64,000 bases of DNA, from contig NZ_JAENHK010000010.1 of assembly GCF_016595215.1 (NCBI RefSeq), positions 2,279,390 to 2,343,389 on the forward strand, written 5' to 3'. A model generated the notes under the pieces. The model was not told where the DNA came from. It saw only the letters and a list, made by a program, of their open reading frames with translations, and made no database searches. A program made the position numbers and the translations under genes. Positions 33,240 through 41,582 of the stretch are shown piece by piece (positions within the stretch are counted from its first letter, which is position 1; each line of letters begins with the position of its first letter). Source of the stretch: Chryseobacterium paridis. GTDB lineage: Bacteria > Bacteroidota > Bacteroidia > Flavobacteriales > Weeksellaceae.

Positions 33240-33743
33240 ATGAGCTTAAAAACATTGACCACGAAAAGCGTTCAATACAATAACTGGGTAGTTAATAAAT
33301 ATATTGACTGGCTTTCGACTAAATCCGATGAACAACTTAATCAGGAAGTAATATCCAGCTTTCCAACCATCTTAAAAACATTGCATCACATCTGGCAAAC
33401 ACAGGAATATTGGTGGAGCCATATTAACGAAAATAATGAATTTGATTTTGCTAAAACCTCAGCAGTAAATTCAAAGGAGGAGATTTTTGATGCGATAAAA
33501 ACGAACTCTAAAAAATTAGTAGACTACGTAGAAAGCCTTTCTGAAGAAGATTTAGCAAAAAATGTAAAAATCGAATCTCAATGGTTCCAGTGCGATTTTT
33601 CAAAATATGAATATATTCAACACGCCATTATACACGGAACGTATCATAGAGGACAAATTGTGACCATGGGAAGAAATGTCGGGATTACTGATGCACCGAT
33701 GACTGATTACAATTTCTGGAATATTTACAAAGACCAACAATAA
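33240..33743 (+). CDS. DinB-fold protein (first of two)
   Basis: 167 residues from the ATG at 33240. Four-helix DinB/YfiT-like protein: VQYNNWVVNKYIDWLSTKSDEQL, FPTILKTLHHIWQTQEYWW (first metal His) and the late YEYIQHAIIHGTYHRGQIVTMGR, which holds the HxxxHRGQ metal motif. Proteins of this fold often act as thiol-dependent transferases or are of unknown role. The gene ends 2 bases before another DinB-fold gene, an evident tandem pair. Confidence 0.87.
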   Translation: MSLKTLTTKSVQYNNWVVNKYIDWLSTKSDEQLNQEVISSFPTILKTLHHIWQTQEYWWSHINENNEFDFAKTSAVNSKEEIFDAIKTNSKKLVDYVESLSEEDLAKNVKIESQWFQCDFSKYEYIQHAIIHGTYHRGQIVTMGRNVGITDAPMTDYNFWNIYKDQQ

Positions 33744-33745
33744 CT

Positions 33746-34270
33746 ATGTTATTCAATTTAAATAAAGCAATAGAAATCCTTGAACGTACACCAGATACTT
33801 TAACATCTATGCTGGATGGTCTGAGTGACGAATGGATAAATAATAATGAAGGAGAAGAAACCTGGAGCCCTTTCGATGTAATTGGCCATCTGATCCACGG
33901 AGAAAAAACAGATTGGCTGGTACGCACAGAACTCATCCTTTCCGATAAAACAGATAAAAAATTTCCGGAGTTTGACAGATTTGCACAGTTTGAAGAAAGC
34001 AAAGGAAAAACCCTGTCCCAAATGTTAAACGAATTTAAAATTCTGAGAAAAAACAACCTGGAAGTTTTACAGTCTAAAAATATAACAGTAGAAGATCTAA
34101 ACAAAACAGGAGTTCATCCTACGTTTGGTGATGTCACCCTGAAACAACATTTATCTACCTGGGTGGCTCATGATTTAGGGCATATTGCTCAAATTTCCAG
34201 GATCATGGCTAAGCAATACAGGGACGATGTAGGACCATGGAGAGCTTTTCTTCCTATATTAGATCGGTAA
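33746..34270 (+). CDS. DinB-fold protein (second of two)
   Basis: 174 residues. ERTPDTLTSMLDGLSDEWINNNEGEETWSPFDVIGHLIHGEKTDW (first His), then TLKQHLSTWVAHDLGHIAQISRIMAKQY (HDLGHIAQ metal motif). Same fold as the preceding gene but only distantly similar, so this is not a recent duplication. Members near this type include bacillithiol/putative metal-dependent hydrolases. Co-transcribed with the gene before it. Confidence 0.87.
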   Translation: MLFNLNKAIEILERTPDTLTSMLDGLSDEWINNNEGEETWSPFDVIGHLIHGEKTDWLVRTELILSDKTDKKFPEFDRFAQFEESKGKTLSQMLNEFKILRKNNLEVLQSKNITVEDLNKTGVHPTFGDVTLKQHLSTWVAHDLGHIAQISRIMAKQYRDDVGPWRAFLPILDR

Positions 34271-34318
34271 AATCAATACTACTTCTTTATAATATAAACT
34301 CTATATGCTATGCAGATC

Positions 34319-35050
34319 ATGAAATATCTAATCGTTTTGTTGTACATTTCTTTTACAGTTATTTCATGTGAAAAATCTGCTTCTTCGAAGATCACAGATA
34401 TTTCTGAAATAAAAGCACAAATAGAAATATATCAGAGTTTATCAGATAAAAATGACAATTCAGTTTCCGTTATTTTATATGACAATAAGAATAAAGAAAT
34501 TGTGAATAGATCCATCAACATATTTGTGAATGGGAATAAAACTGATTATAAGGTCATACAGAGTTTATATTATAGCAAACATTATTATTACCGTATAGAA
34601 CATATACCTCCGGCAAATGATAGTTATGAACTGGAAATTCAATTACCCAATGGTAAAAAATTCACGTTGGGAAAGGGATCAGCTCTCGCGATAAGTAGTT
34701 CTGATAAAATTATTTATAATAAAACAGCACCTCTGAATAAAGATTATGCTATTCAATGGTCGGATCTTTACGATGTCAATCAGTTGAGCATCACCAAAAG
34801 TGTTCAAGTAGAAAATACACAGGATCCTACCATTACAATGCTTGTTGATGAACCAAATGATACAATCAGGATCGCCACCAATGGAAACTATGTAATCAAA
34901 AAAGAAAAACTGGCCCAACCTAATGGAAAATTAAGAATGTTGATTTTAAAGTTTGTGGCTAAAAAAGTAGGAAATCTTAATCCTCATCTCCTTAAGGGAA
35001 GCACTTTTATCATCAATGGCAATCACCAGAAACAGGTTGATTTCAAATAA
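34319..35050 (+). CDS. Lipoprotein of unknown function
   Basis: 243 residues from the ATG at 34319, the one that starts the lipoprotein signal (YLIVLLYISFTVISC); an ATG three codons earlier is in frame. Beta-rich mature part with VSVILYDNKNKEIVNRSINIFVNG and YYYRIEHIPPANDSYELEIQLPNGKKF, like an Ig-type or transthyretin-like fold. I recognise no family. Single gene between the DinB pair and an alpha/beta hydrolase. Confidence 0.65.
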   Translation: MKYLIVLLYISFTVISCEKSASSKITDISEIKAQIEIYQSLSDKNDNSVSVILYDNKNKEIVNRSINIFVNGNKTDYKVIQSLYYSKHYYYRIEHIPPANDSYELEIQLPNGKKFTLGKGSALAISSSDKIIYNKTAPLNKDYAIQWSDLYDVNQLSITKSVQVENTQDPTITMLVDEPNDTIRIATNGNYVIKKEKLAQPNGKLRMLILKFVAKKVGNLNPHLLKGSTFIINGNHQKQVDFK

Positions 35051-35136
35051 AAATAGCTATAATTATAGATCCATACCATGAATTTCATTATTCATTTTTG
35101 TAAATTGGTCAATAACAAATCACAATTTATCATGTT

Positions 35137-35916
35137 ATGGAAAAATATGCAGTATCGTCGGACGGTCAGAAAATTCATTACAGAGAATCAAGTAAAGGAA
35201 ACATTTCAATTATTTTTGTTCACGGATGGCTGGGCAATGTAGATTGGTGGACTGACCAGGTTGATTATCTGAAAAATCAATTCAATATCATACAAATGGA
35301 TCTGGCCGGGCACGGAAAATCCGATAAATCCAGGCAAAACTGGACTAGTGATCAATACGCTGAAGACATAAAAGCGGTAGCTGACCAGATCCAATCACAG
35401 GAAATTATACTTGTAGGGCATTCTATGTCGGGAGCATATGTATTGGAAGCTGCTTTGAAAATTCCAACATTAAAAGGCATCATTTTAATTGATACTATTA
35501 AAGATCTTGATGAACAATATACAGAAGAAGTGGTTGAGGAATTTTTATTCGTCAATTACCGAAATGATTTCAGGAATGCCGTAGAAAATATTCTCCCAGA
35601 ATATCTTTTTGTAGAATCAACACCAGCCCCTGTAAAGGAAAGGGTACAGCATGAGTTTCTTCAAAATACGGGAGAAGTGGCAATTGAATTGCTCAAACCT
35701 TTATACAAAACAGATTTTAGAAAAGCTGCAGCACAGATCAAGGTACCTGTCCGAGCTATCAATTCTGATGCACAGCCTACTAACATTGATGCGAACCGTA
35801 AGTATTTAAAAGATTTTGATTACGTAACAATAGAAGGTGTTGGCCACTACCCTATGCTGGAAAAACCAACTGAATTTAATCTGATTCTTGAAAATGTCAT
35901 AAAACAGCTAATGTAA
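35137..35916 (+). CDS. Alpha/beta hydrolase
   Basis: 259 residues, cytoplasmic. The nucleophile elbow is GHSMSG with Ser96, the oxyanion HGWLGN comes at about residues 29-34, and EGVGHYPMLEKP near the end carries the catalytic His. The GHGKSDK strand is typical of the core family. Substrate unknown: esterase, lactonase or peroxidase-like are all possible. Followed by a very strong terminator. Confidence 0.87.
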   Translation: MEKYAVSSDGQKIHYRESSKGNISIIFVHGWLGNVDWWTDQVDYLKNQFNIIQMDLAGHGKSDKSRQNWTSDQYAEDIKAVADQIQSQEIILVGHSMSGAYVLEAALKIPTLKGIILIDTIKDLDEQYTEEVVEEFLFVNYRNDFRNAVENILPEYLFVESTPAPVKERVQHEFLQNTGEVAIELLKPLYKTDFRKAAAQIKVPVRAINSDAQPTNIDANRKYLKDFDYVTIEGVGHYPMLEKPTEFNLILENVIKQLM

Positions 35917-35943
35917 ATTTTAATCTTTATATCCGAAAGAACT

Positions 35944-35980
35944 AAAACCCGCTCTTATTGTAAGAGCGGGTTTTATTTTT
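35944..35980 (+). terminator. Strong intrinsic terminator
   Basis: Fourteen-base arms AAAACCCGCTCTTA and TAAGAGCGGGTTTT with a 3-nt loop, then ATTTTTT. Confidence 0.9.
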
Positions 35981-36062
35981 TAAATCATTTTTCAAAAACG
36001 ACCGATTTATACAATTTTAAATTCCCTGTATAAAATAATTTTGTGTCATAATACAATTCATT

Positions 36063-36527
36063 ATGAGACCGCTTATTTTATTTATTTACATTATTATCGG
36101 AAGTGGGTTATTATTTGTCAACATTTATAATTCTCTTGTTGATGCTCCAAATTGGGGAAGAAATATTCCGGAATCCCTTGAAAATGCAAGAAATTATTTT
36201 CAGCAAAAAACACCGGGAGATTTTTTTAAAATTGTAGGAACTTCTTATCACCTCATCGGGCTGATTACCATCATTCTGTTATGGAATTCATATCCGCAGG
36301 TCAGAGGATATATGATTCCTGCTTTTGTACTTTTTATACTCGCTGATGTATTAACGATTACGTATTTCTTTCCGAGAAACGATATCCTTTTCGGCCAGAA
36401 ACCTATTGATCTCAATTTTGCAATACAAACATGGAAAGAATGGAGCCGGATGAATTGGGTACGTTCATTACTACTGTTGACAGGCGTTATACTTTCTTGT
36501 ATTGCCTTACACAAAACTTACAATTAA
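36063..36527 (+). CDS. DUF1772-like membrane protein
   Basis: 154 residues with four hydrophobic segments (about residues 3-22, 60-75, 83-101, 134-150). GRNIPESLENARNYFQQKTPGDFFKIVG, ITYFFPRNDILF and FAIQTWKEWSRMNWVRSLLLLTG resemble the DUF1772 family, whose fungal relatives include anthrone oxygenases; bacterial roles are unknown. A -7 box TAATTTTG is at 36036-36043. Confidence 0.65.
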   Translation: MRPLILFIYIIIGSGLLFVNIYNSLVDAPNWGRNIPESLENARNYFQQKTPGDFFKIVGTSYHLIGLITIILLWNSYPQVRGYMIPAFVLFILADVLTITYFFPRNDILFGQKPIDLNFAIQTWKEWSRMNWVRSLLLLTGVILSCIALHKTYN

Positions 36528-36563
36528 TTTATGGATAAAATAACAAATGTTTTTCACCGTCAC

Positions 36564-36663
36564 TTCGAGTAGACTTTTGAAAAAAGGCATATCGAGAAGC
36601 TTTCCTCACAGGTTCTCGATACAAAATCATTTTCCATTCAAATTACAAATGATTTCACTCGAA
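36564..36663. repeat. Cruciform-like three-stem repeat element
   Basis: Outer arms TTCGAGT (36564-36570) and ACTCGAA (36657-36663) enclose two perfect 9-bp hairpins: TATCGAGAA/TTCTCGATA (36590-36621) and AAATCATTT/AAATGATTT (36624-36655). This three-way-junction plan looks like a miniature mobile or REP-like element. Confidence 0.6.
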
Positions 36664-36829
36664 CTTACAACCTTTTCCCTTTAATGTGTAACATTCGTAC
36701 CCAATTGAAAATTTCAATAAAAACCTTTTCGCCATTTCAAAAAACTTCCCGAAATTAGCAGCCTGTGCGTTAAATATCAATTAATGAACTAAAACAATTA
36801 AACAAGACATACAGTAAAACTTAGCATAA

Positions 36830-36952
36830 GTTTTCTTCGGGGCAGGGTGCAATTCCCTACCGGCGGTTATAGTCCGCGACTCCTTTTTCATTAAAGGACT
36901 GATTTGGTGAAATTCCAAAACCGACAGTTAAAGTCTGGATGGGAGAAGAAAA
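36830..36952 (+). ncRNA. FMN riboswitch (RFN element)
   Basis: The conserved RFN core is easy to read: CTTCGGGGCAGGGTGCAATT, CCCTACCGGCGGTTATAGTC, then after a variable arm GATTTGGTGAAATTCC, AAAACCGACAGTTAAAGTC and TGGATGGGAGAAGAA, closed by TTCTTC/GAAGAA. It binds flavin mononucleotide and lowers expression of the riboflavin gene ribB, which starts 93 bases downstream. Confidence 0.96.
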
Positions 36953-37003
36953 TGAAACAATCAATAAGGTCATCTTATGGACTTATTGAATTGTATTTCA
37001 TTT

Positions 37004-37048
37004 CCATGTACCGAAGTGTATTTTAACTTTTAAAGTAAAATAACATGG
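37004..37048 (+). promoter_or_regulatory. ribB start-codon hairpin
   Basis: CCATGT (37004-37009) can pair with ACATGG (37043-37048), which contains the ribB ATG, and the interior TATTTTAACTTT pairs with AAAGTAAAATA. There is no T-run, so control by hiding the translation start is more likely than termination. Confidence 0.55.
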
Positions 37049-37692
37049 AAAAATTATTAGAAAAATTCGGAGTTACCTCCAGAGAGCGTGTAGAAAATGC
37101 ACTTTTAAAATTACAACAAGGCAAAGGCATCCTTTTAGTGGATGATGAAAATCGCGAAAATGAAGGCGATATTATCTTTCCCGCCTCCACCATTACAGAA
37201 CAGGATATGGCACTTTTGATCCGCGAATGCAGCGGTATTGTTTGCTTATGTATTTCTGAAGAAAAAAGCAAACAGCTCAATCTTCGTCCTATGGTGGAGA
37301 CGAATAATAGTAAGAATCAGACAGCCTTTACCATTTCTATTGAAGCAAAAGAAGGTGTTGAATCCGGTGTTTCAGCGAAAGACCGCGTAACAACGATCAG
37401 AACAGCCGTTGCACAAAATGCTTTAGCCGATCATATTGCAAGTCCGGGACATGTTTTCCCTCTTATTGCTAAAAAAGACGGTGTTTTTGCAAGAAGGGGT
37501 CACACCGAAGGAAGTGTAGATCTGGTAAAAATGGCCAATCTGGGTGATGATGCGGTTCTTTGTGAATTGACCAATGAAGACGGTTCCATGGCAAGGCTTC
37601 CCGAAATCGTAGATTTTGCTACAAAAAAAGGGATGAGTGTTGTTACCATTGAAGATATTCATGCGTACCGTAAAATGATCAGTCAGAACTAA
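37045..37692 (+). CDS. ribB: 3,4-dihydroxy-2-butanone 4-phosphate synthase
   Basis: 215 residues, the length of stand-alone RibB. GILLVDDENRENEGDIIFPASTITEQDMALLIRECSGIVCL, TAFTISIEAKEGVESGVSAKDRVTTIR, HIASPGHVFPLIAKKDGVFARRGHTEGSVDL and the C-terminal DGSMARLPEI are conserved, including the catalytic EDRENE-type loop (here DENRENEGD) and the HTE near residue 155. It converts ribulose 5-phosphate to the four-carbon precursor of riboflavin, in the cytoplasm. An FMN riboswitch lies in its leader. The GTP cyclohydrolase II domain often fused to it is absent. Confidence 0.97.
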   Translation: MEKLLEKFGVTSRERVENALLKLQQGKGILLVDDENRENEGDIIFPASTITEQDMALLIRECSGIVCLCISEEKSKQLNLRPMVETNNSKNQTAFTISIEAKEGVESGVSAKDRVTTIRTAVAQNALADHIASPGHVFPLIAKKDGVFARRGHTEGSVDLVKMANLGDDAVLCELTNEDGSMARLPEIVDFATKKGMSVVTIEDIHAYRKMISQN

Positions 37693-37715
37693 AATAGAAC
37701 AATTTAACGCACAGA

Positions 37716-37749
37716 AAACAGCTCCGGATATTAATCTGGAGCTGTTTTT
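37716..37749. terminator. Bidirectional terminator between ribB and the TonB receptor
   Basis: AAACAGCTCC, 12-nt loop, GGAGCTGTTTTTA. It serves convergent genes. Confidence 0.8.
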
Positions 37750-37768
37750 ATTGTACATAAAATGATGA

Positions 37769-39856
37769 TTAAAAAGTAGCTGCCGGAGCAGTTGAATTGT
37801 TGAGCTTTTTCTCCAGATCCGTTTTCTTTCCTTTTGAGAAGTCATAACTGAAACCTAGAACAAACATCGACTTATTATTCATAATCTGGCTGTTTCGTGA
37901 ATAGTTGACTACACTTTCAGGAAGACTTTTTGTCTTGTATTCTGAAGGCATTCCTATCCAATACAATCCTGTAGAGAATGTCCAGTCTTTATGTTTATAA
38001 TTGACGAAAACATGATTCGCATTCTCATTGGTATTGAGAAATGCACCACTAAGCAAATACACAGGAATATTGACCTGATATTGTAGTGAGAATGATTTGT
38101 ACACCGAAGATAATTCCAGATTATTGGCGATATAATTATTCTTGATCAATGCTCCCTTGCTCGTTCTTACGGTTTCAGATGAAGGAGCGACCATAGCTTT
38201 GATCACAAGAAGATTATTCCCAAAAGGTTTATAGGAACCGGTAAGCTGTAGTCCATATTGTTTCGAACTTTTTGCATTTTCGTAGGTAAGGGCATACCCT
38301 CCAAAAGTATCATCCATCACATAAAACTGGTTGATCGTACGTCGGGTATCTGAATAAAATAAATTAGCATTAAAATCAAAATACTTATTGTTCAGTGAAT
38401 AGATCAGGTTATTTCCCCATGTCAATTGTGACTTAAGAAATGGATTTCCTTTCTGCACAATGTTCGGTGCCATCTGAACCACATTACTACTTAATGCAGC
38501 ACTCCACGGACTCTTTGGTTTATAGCTGCTTGTAAAACGAAGACTCTGATTTCCTTTCAGCTGATATCCTAAAATAACTTTCGGGGTAATAGACCATTCA
38601 TCAAAAGTGGTTTCAGCACTTTTATTATGAATATTGGTAAGGCCTGCACCAACACGGTAGGTAAACTTTTCAATTTTACCGGAAAATTCTGTGTAGAAGT
38701 ATTGCTCTAAGTAATTCACTTTGTACTGTGAAAACCCTGCAAGGTTTTGGAGATCATTGGAGATAGAGGTATTTGAGATACGATACCCTGAAGAAAGTTT
38801 TCCACCTTCAAAATCATGAGCATGGGCAATCTCTCCAACAAAACCCGTCTGTTTAGCTGTAAGATTCATATCATTATCAAAAACTGAATTCCCTGAAGAG
38901 GTGATCCATTCTTTTGTAAATTCTGAAGTATCTGTGGTAAAATGAGAACCCACGACATTCAAACTTAATTCATCTTTTTTACTCAGTTTTTTTGAAAAGT
39001 AAAGATCTAGTGTTGGTGTTACATAATCCGTCCCTCCCCTTTTCATCATGGTATGCCCTTCTGTAACATCATCTTTCGTGAAAGTACTTTCTCCCTTGCC
39101 ATTCACGAAAGTATGAAGGATATCCATATTCAGTTTTGCCTGAAATGAATAATTGTCAGGCACCATACGGGTATACCTTAAAGCAATATTTTGAGACGTA
39201 TATCCAAAATGATCCTTCTTATTTTCATCGGAAAGATAATGTGAATTGTCAAGCTGATAATCATAGATACTGCGTACTCTCCTGTTGTCATAATCTCTTA
39301 AATTCATAGAATATTCCAAACCGAAATTATTTTTGCCTTTTGTAAAGTTGGCATATGCTGATCCATTTACGAATCCTGTATTTAATGCCGTCATTACATC
39401 GGTTCCAAAAACATATCCTGTCTCGGTAGACCGGGTAATCACATTAATAACCGTATCCGCTCTTGTTGCCCACCTTGCGGGTGGAATATCATAGTATTCA
39501 ACTTTTACTACTTCACTTGGGGCTATACTCCGGATCTGCATATCCGTAGCTTCAATTCCATTAATAAGAAATAAAGAAGTTCCTCCTTTCGTACTTTTCA
39601 AGGTATTCGAAACAGGATCCAACTGTAATTCCGGTAATGTCTTCAATAGATCTTTTGCATAACGGGCTTTTTCTAACGCTGCTTTATCAAAAGTATATAC
39701 TGCTTTGTCTGCAAACTGTTTTTTACGTTGAGATTTTATAATCACCTCCTGGATTTCTGCCGTCTTTGTTTTATCAATAGTATCGCTTTTGATGCTTTCC
39801 TGCGAAAACACAAAAACTCCACAAAGAAAAAGGGCGGCACATACTGTTTTTTTCAT
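37769..39856 (-). CDS. TonB-dependent outer-membrane receptor
   Basis: 695 residues. Signal peptide MKKTVCAALFLCGVFVFSQ, a plug-type region (EIQEVIIKSQRKKQFADKAVYTFDKAAL ... GGTSLFLINGIEATDMQIRSIAPSEVVKVEYYDIPPARW), then a beta-barrel ending in a strand with terminal aromatic (STAPAATF after FVLGFSYDFSKG). It lacks the N-terminal CarboxypepD_reg domain of SusC-like receptors. The substrate is unknown. Although next to ribB it is convergent to it and therefore not under the FMN riboswitch; a riboflavin link is not supported. Confidence 0.85.
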   Translation of the reverse strand: MKKTVCAALFLCGVFVFSQESIKSDTIDKTKTAEIQEVIIKSQRKKQFADKAVYTFDKAALEKARYAKDLLKTLPELQLDPVSNTLKSTKGGTSLFLINGIEATDMQIRSIAPSEVVKVEYYDIPPARWATRADTVINVITRSTETGYVFGTDVMTALNTGFVNGSAYANFTKGKNNFGLEYSMNLRDYDNRRVRSIYDYQLDNSHYLSDENKKDHFGYTSQNIALRYTRMVPDNYSFQAKLNMDILHTFVNGKGESTFTKDDVTEGHTMMKRGGTDYVTPTLDLYFSKKLSKKDELSLNVVGSHFTTDTSEFTKEWITSSGNSVFDNDMNLTAKQTGFVGEIAHAHDFEGGKLSSGYRISNTSISNDLQNLAGFSQYKVNYLEQYFYTEFSGKIEKFTYRVGAGLTNIHNKSAETTFDEWSITPKVILGYQLKGNQSLRFTSSYKPKSPWSAALSSNVVQMAPNIVQKGNPFLKSQLTWGNNLIYSLNNKYFDFNANLFYSDTRRTINQFYVMDDTFGGYALTYENAKSSKQYGLQLTGSYKPFGNNLLVIKAMVAPSSETVRTSKGALIKNNYIANNLELSSVYKSFSLQYQVNIPVYLLSGAFLNTNENANHVFVNYKHKDWTFSTGLYWIGMPSEYKTKSLPESVVNYSRNSQIMNNKSMFVLGFSYDFSKGKKTDLEKKLNNSTAPAATF

Positions 39857-40050
39857 GTCAGAAATTGAATAATATAAAATAGGACAAGCAGAATCTGATA
39901 TGTATTACATGGTATACGGATTCAAGTCATCAATAAATTCCTAACTAACTTTATGTAAATAGTTTATTTTTCATTTAAATATTCATTTCTATACACTATT
40001 GCCCATTTTTTGCTGCAATCATTATAAACTTCATTATTAAATTTAGAATC

Positions 40051-40803
40051 ATGAAAAAATATCTCCTGCTTATCCTCCCTTTTCTTTTTTCGAAAGTCTG
40101 TTCACAGGAGGTCACTCCTGTTTCTGCAGAAAAAATGAATATTATTAAAACCAATGTCACAGCATATGCATTCAGGAACATTAATTTATCATATGAAAGA
40201 GCCTTCAATCAATGGTTCTCTGTGAATGTAGGATTTGGAACAATGCCTGAAGGAAAAGTTCCGTTCATTAATGCATTTTTAAAAGATAAAGATGAAGAGC
40301 GGTTTCAGAATTTAAGAGTTAAAGCAACTAATTTTACAGTAGAACCTCGTTTCTACCTGGGAGCAGGATACGGAAAAGGCTTTTACGTGGCACCGTATTA
40401 CAGATATTCAAAAGTAAGTTCTAATACTTTTGATTTCTATTATGATTTTAAACCCACCAATGGAGTTACTTATCAGATTCCATTAAAAGGATCAGGAGAC
40501 ACCAATGGTAATAGTGGTGGTTTAATGGTCGGGGTACAATTCTTTCTCACTAAAAGCCAAAACCTTGTTTTAGATTTCTGGATTGCCGGCGCACATTATG
40601 GCAGTGGAAAAGGTGACTTTACACTGACAAGTGATTATCTACTAACTCCCGAAATGCAGCAACAGTTAAAAAAAGAGATTGAAAACCTGGATATCCCTTT
40701 CGTAAAATATACAGTAGAAACCAATGCGAATGGAGCCAGAGTAAAAGTAGATGGACCTTGGGCGGGTTTTAGAAGTGGCTTGTCTATAGGGTATAGATTT
40801 TAA
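40051..40803 (+). CDS. DUF3575-like outer-membrane protein
   Basis: 250 residues; signal peptide MKKYLLLILPFLFSKVCSQ. NIIKTNVTAYAFRNINLSYERAFNQWFSVNVGFGTMPEG is the usual opening of DUF3575-type barrels, followed by FTVEPRFYLGAGYGKGFYVAPYYRYSK and the terminal strand FRSGLSIGYRF. An 8- to 10-stranded barrel is expected. Function unknown. Ends at a terminator before the response regulator gene. Confidence 0.8.
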   Translation: MKKYLLLILPFLFSKVCSQEVTPVSAEKMNIIKTNVTAYAFRNINLSYERAFNQWFSVNVGFGTMPEGKVPFINAFLKDKDEERFQNLRVKATNFTVEPRFYLGAGYGKGFYVAPYYRYSKVSSNTFDFYYDFKPTNGVTYQIPLKGSGDTNGNSGGLMVGVQFFLTKSQNLVLDFWIAGAHYGSGKGDFTLTSDYLLTPEMQQQLKKEIENLDIPFVKYTVETNANGARVKVDGPWAGFRSGLSIGYRF

Positions 40804-40830
40804 ACCCAACAAGAAAATGATTCATAAAAG

Positions 40831-40860
40831 ACCATTCATCATGTATAGAATGGTTTTTTT
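40831..40860 (+). terminator. Intrinsic terminator
   Basis: ACCATTC, 10-nt loop, GAATGGT followed by TTTTTT. Confidence 0.75.
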
Positions 40861-40904
40861 ATATCTTTAACCCCTAATAATGTATTTCGGATTAATCCTT
40901 TTAT

Positions 40905-41582
40905 ATGAAAATCCTTATCATCGAAGATCATAAAGACCTGGCAACCAACATTACAGATTATCTTAAAAAAGAAGATTACGTTTGTGAAGTGGCTACCAAT
41001 GCAAAAGAAGCTTTGGAAAAAATAGAGCTTTTTGAGTACGATTGTATTCTTTTAGATCTGATGCTTCCGGACGGAAATGGATTGGAGATTTTGAAACATA
41101 TTAAAAATGATGCACCGGAAGCCAGTATTATTATTGTTTCAGCAAAGAACTCTCTGGATACAAAATTGACAGGCCTGGACGAGGGAGCTGATGATTATAT
41201 GACAAAACCTTTCTCTTTACCAGAATTACACTCCCGCATAAAAGCAGTTCTGAGAAGAAAGACTCCTGAAACCAACCGTATTCTCAGTTTCAATGAATTT
41301 AGTATTGATCTGGAATCAAAAGAATGCAAGGTCAATGGTCAGTTGCTGAATCTTACTAAAAAGGAACTTAATCTGCTGATCTATTTCATCAACAATCAAA
41401 ACAGGATGCTTTCCAAACAGGCCATTGCGAGTCACCTTTGGGGCGATTACACCTATAGTGTTGACAATATAGACTTTGTTTATCAACATTTAAAAAACCT
41501 GCGAAAAAAAATTATTGATGGTGGCGGGAAAGATTATTTACAGACTGTTTACGGATTGGGGTATAAATGGATAGATAAATGA
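40905..41582 (+). CDS. OmpR/PhoB-type response regulator
   Basis: 225 residues. Receiver domain with acidic Glu7/Asp8, phospho-acceptor Asp51 in CILLDLMLPDGNG and the lysine in YMTKPFS; winged-helix output domain from about residue 128 (NEFSIDLESKECKVNGQLLNLTKKELNLLIYFINNQ ... YLQTVYGLGYKWID). The stop overlaps the kinase start (ATGA), so both are translated together. The porin and MHS transporter genes downstream are the obvious targets. Confidence 0.94.
   Translation: MKILIIEDHKDLATNITDYLKKEDYVCEVATNAKEALEKIELFEYDCILLDLMLPDGNGLEILKHIKNDAPEASIIIVSAKNSLDTKLTGLDEGADDYMTKPFSLPELHSRIKAVLRRKTPETNRILSFNEFSIDLESKECKVNGQLLNLTKKELNLLIYFINNQNRMLSKQAIASHLWGDYTYSVDNIDFVYQHLKNLRKKIIDGGGKDYLQTVYGLGYKWIDK

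Larger units (their letters stand above)
36528..37044. other. Spacer with multi-stem repeat and FMN riboswitch
   Basis: No gene. From left to right: a three-stem repeat (36564-36663), an AT-rich stretch that must hold the ribB promoter (not located with confidence), the FMN aptamer (36830-36952), a long imperfect hairpin (36950-37003) and a hairpin that pairs the ribB start codon (37004-37048). Confidence 0.8.

Noticed and set aside
33231..34270. The two DinB-fold genes as damage-inducible polymerases because of the name
   Set aside because: They have the four-helix DinB/YfiT metal motif, not a polymerase domain; the real Pol IV is at 62326.
37769..39856. TonB receptor as a riboflavin transporter under the FMN riboswitch
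   Set aside because: It is convergent with ribB and cannot be on the riboswitch transcript; substrate unknown.
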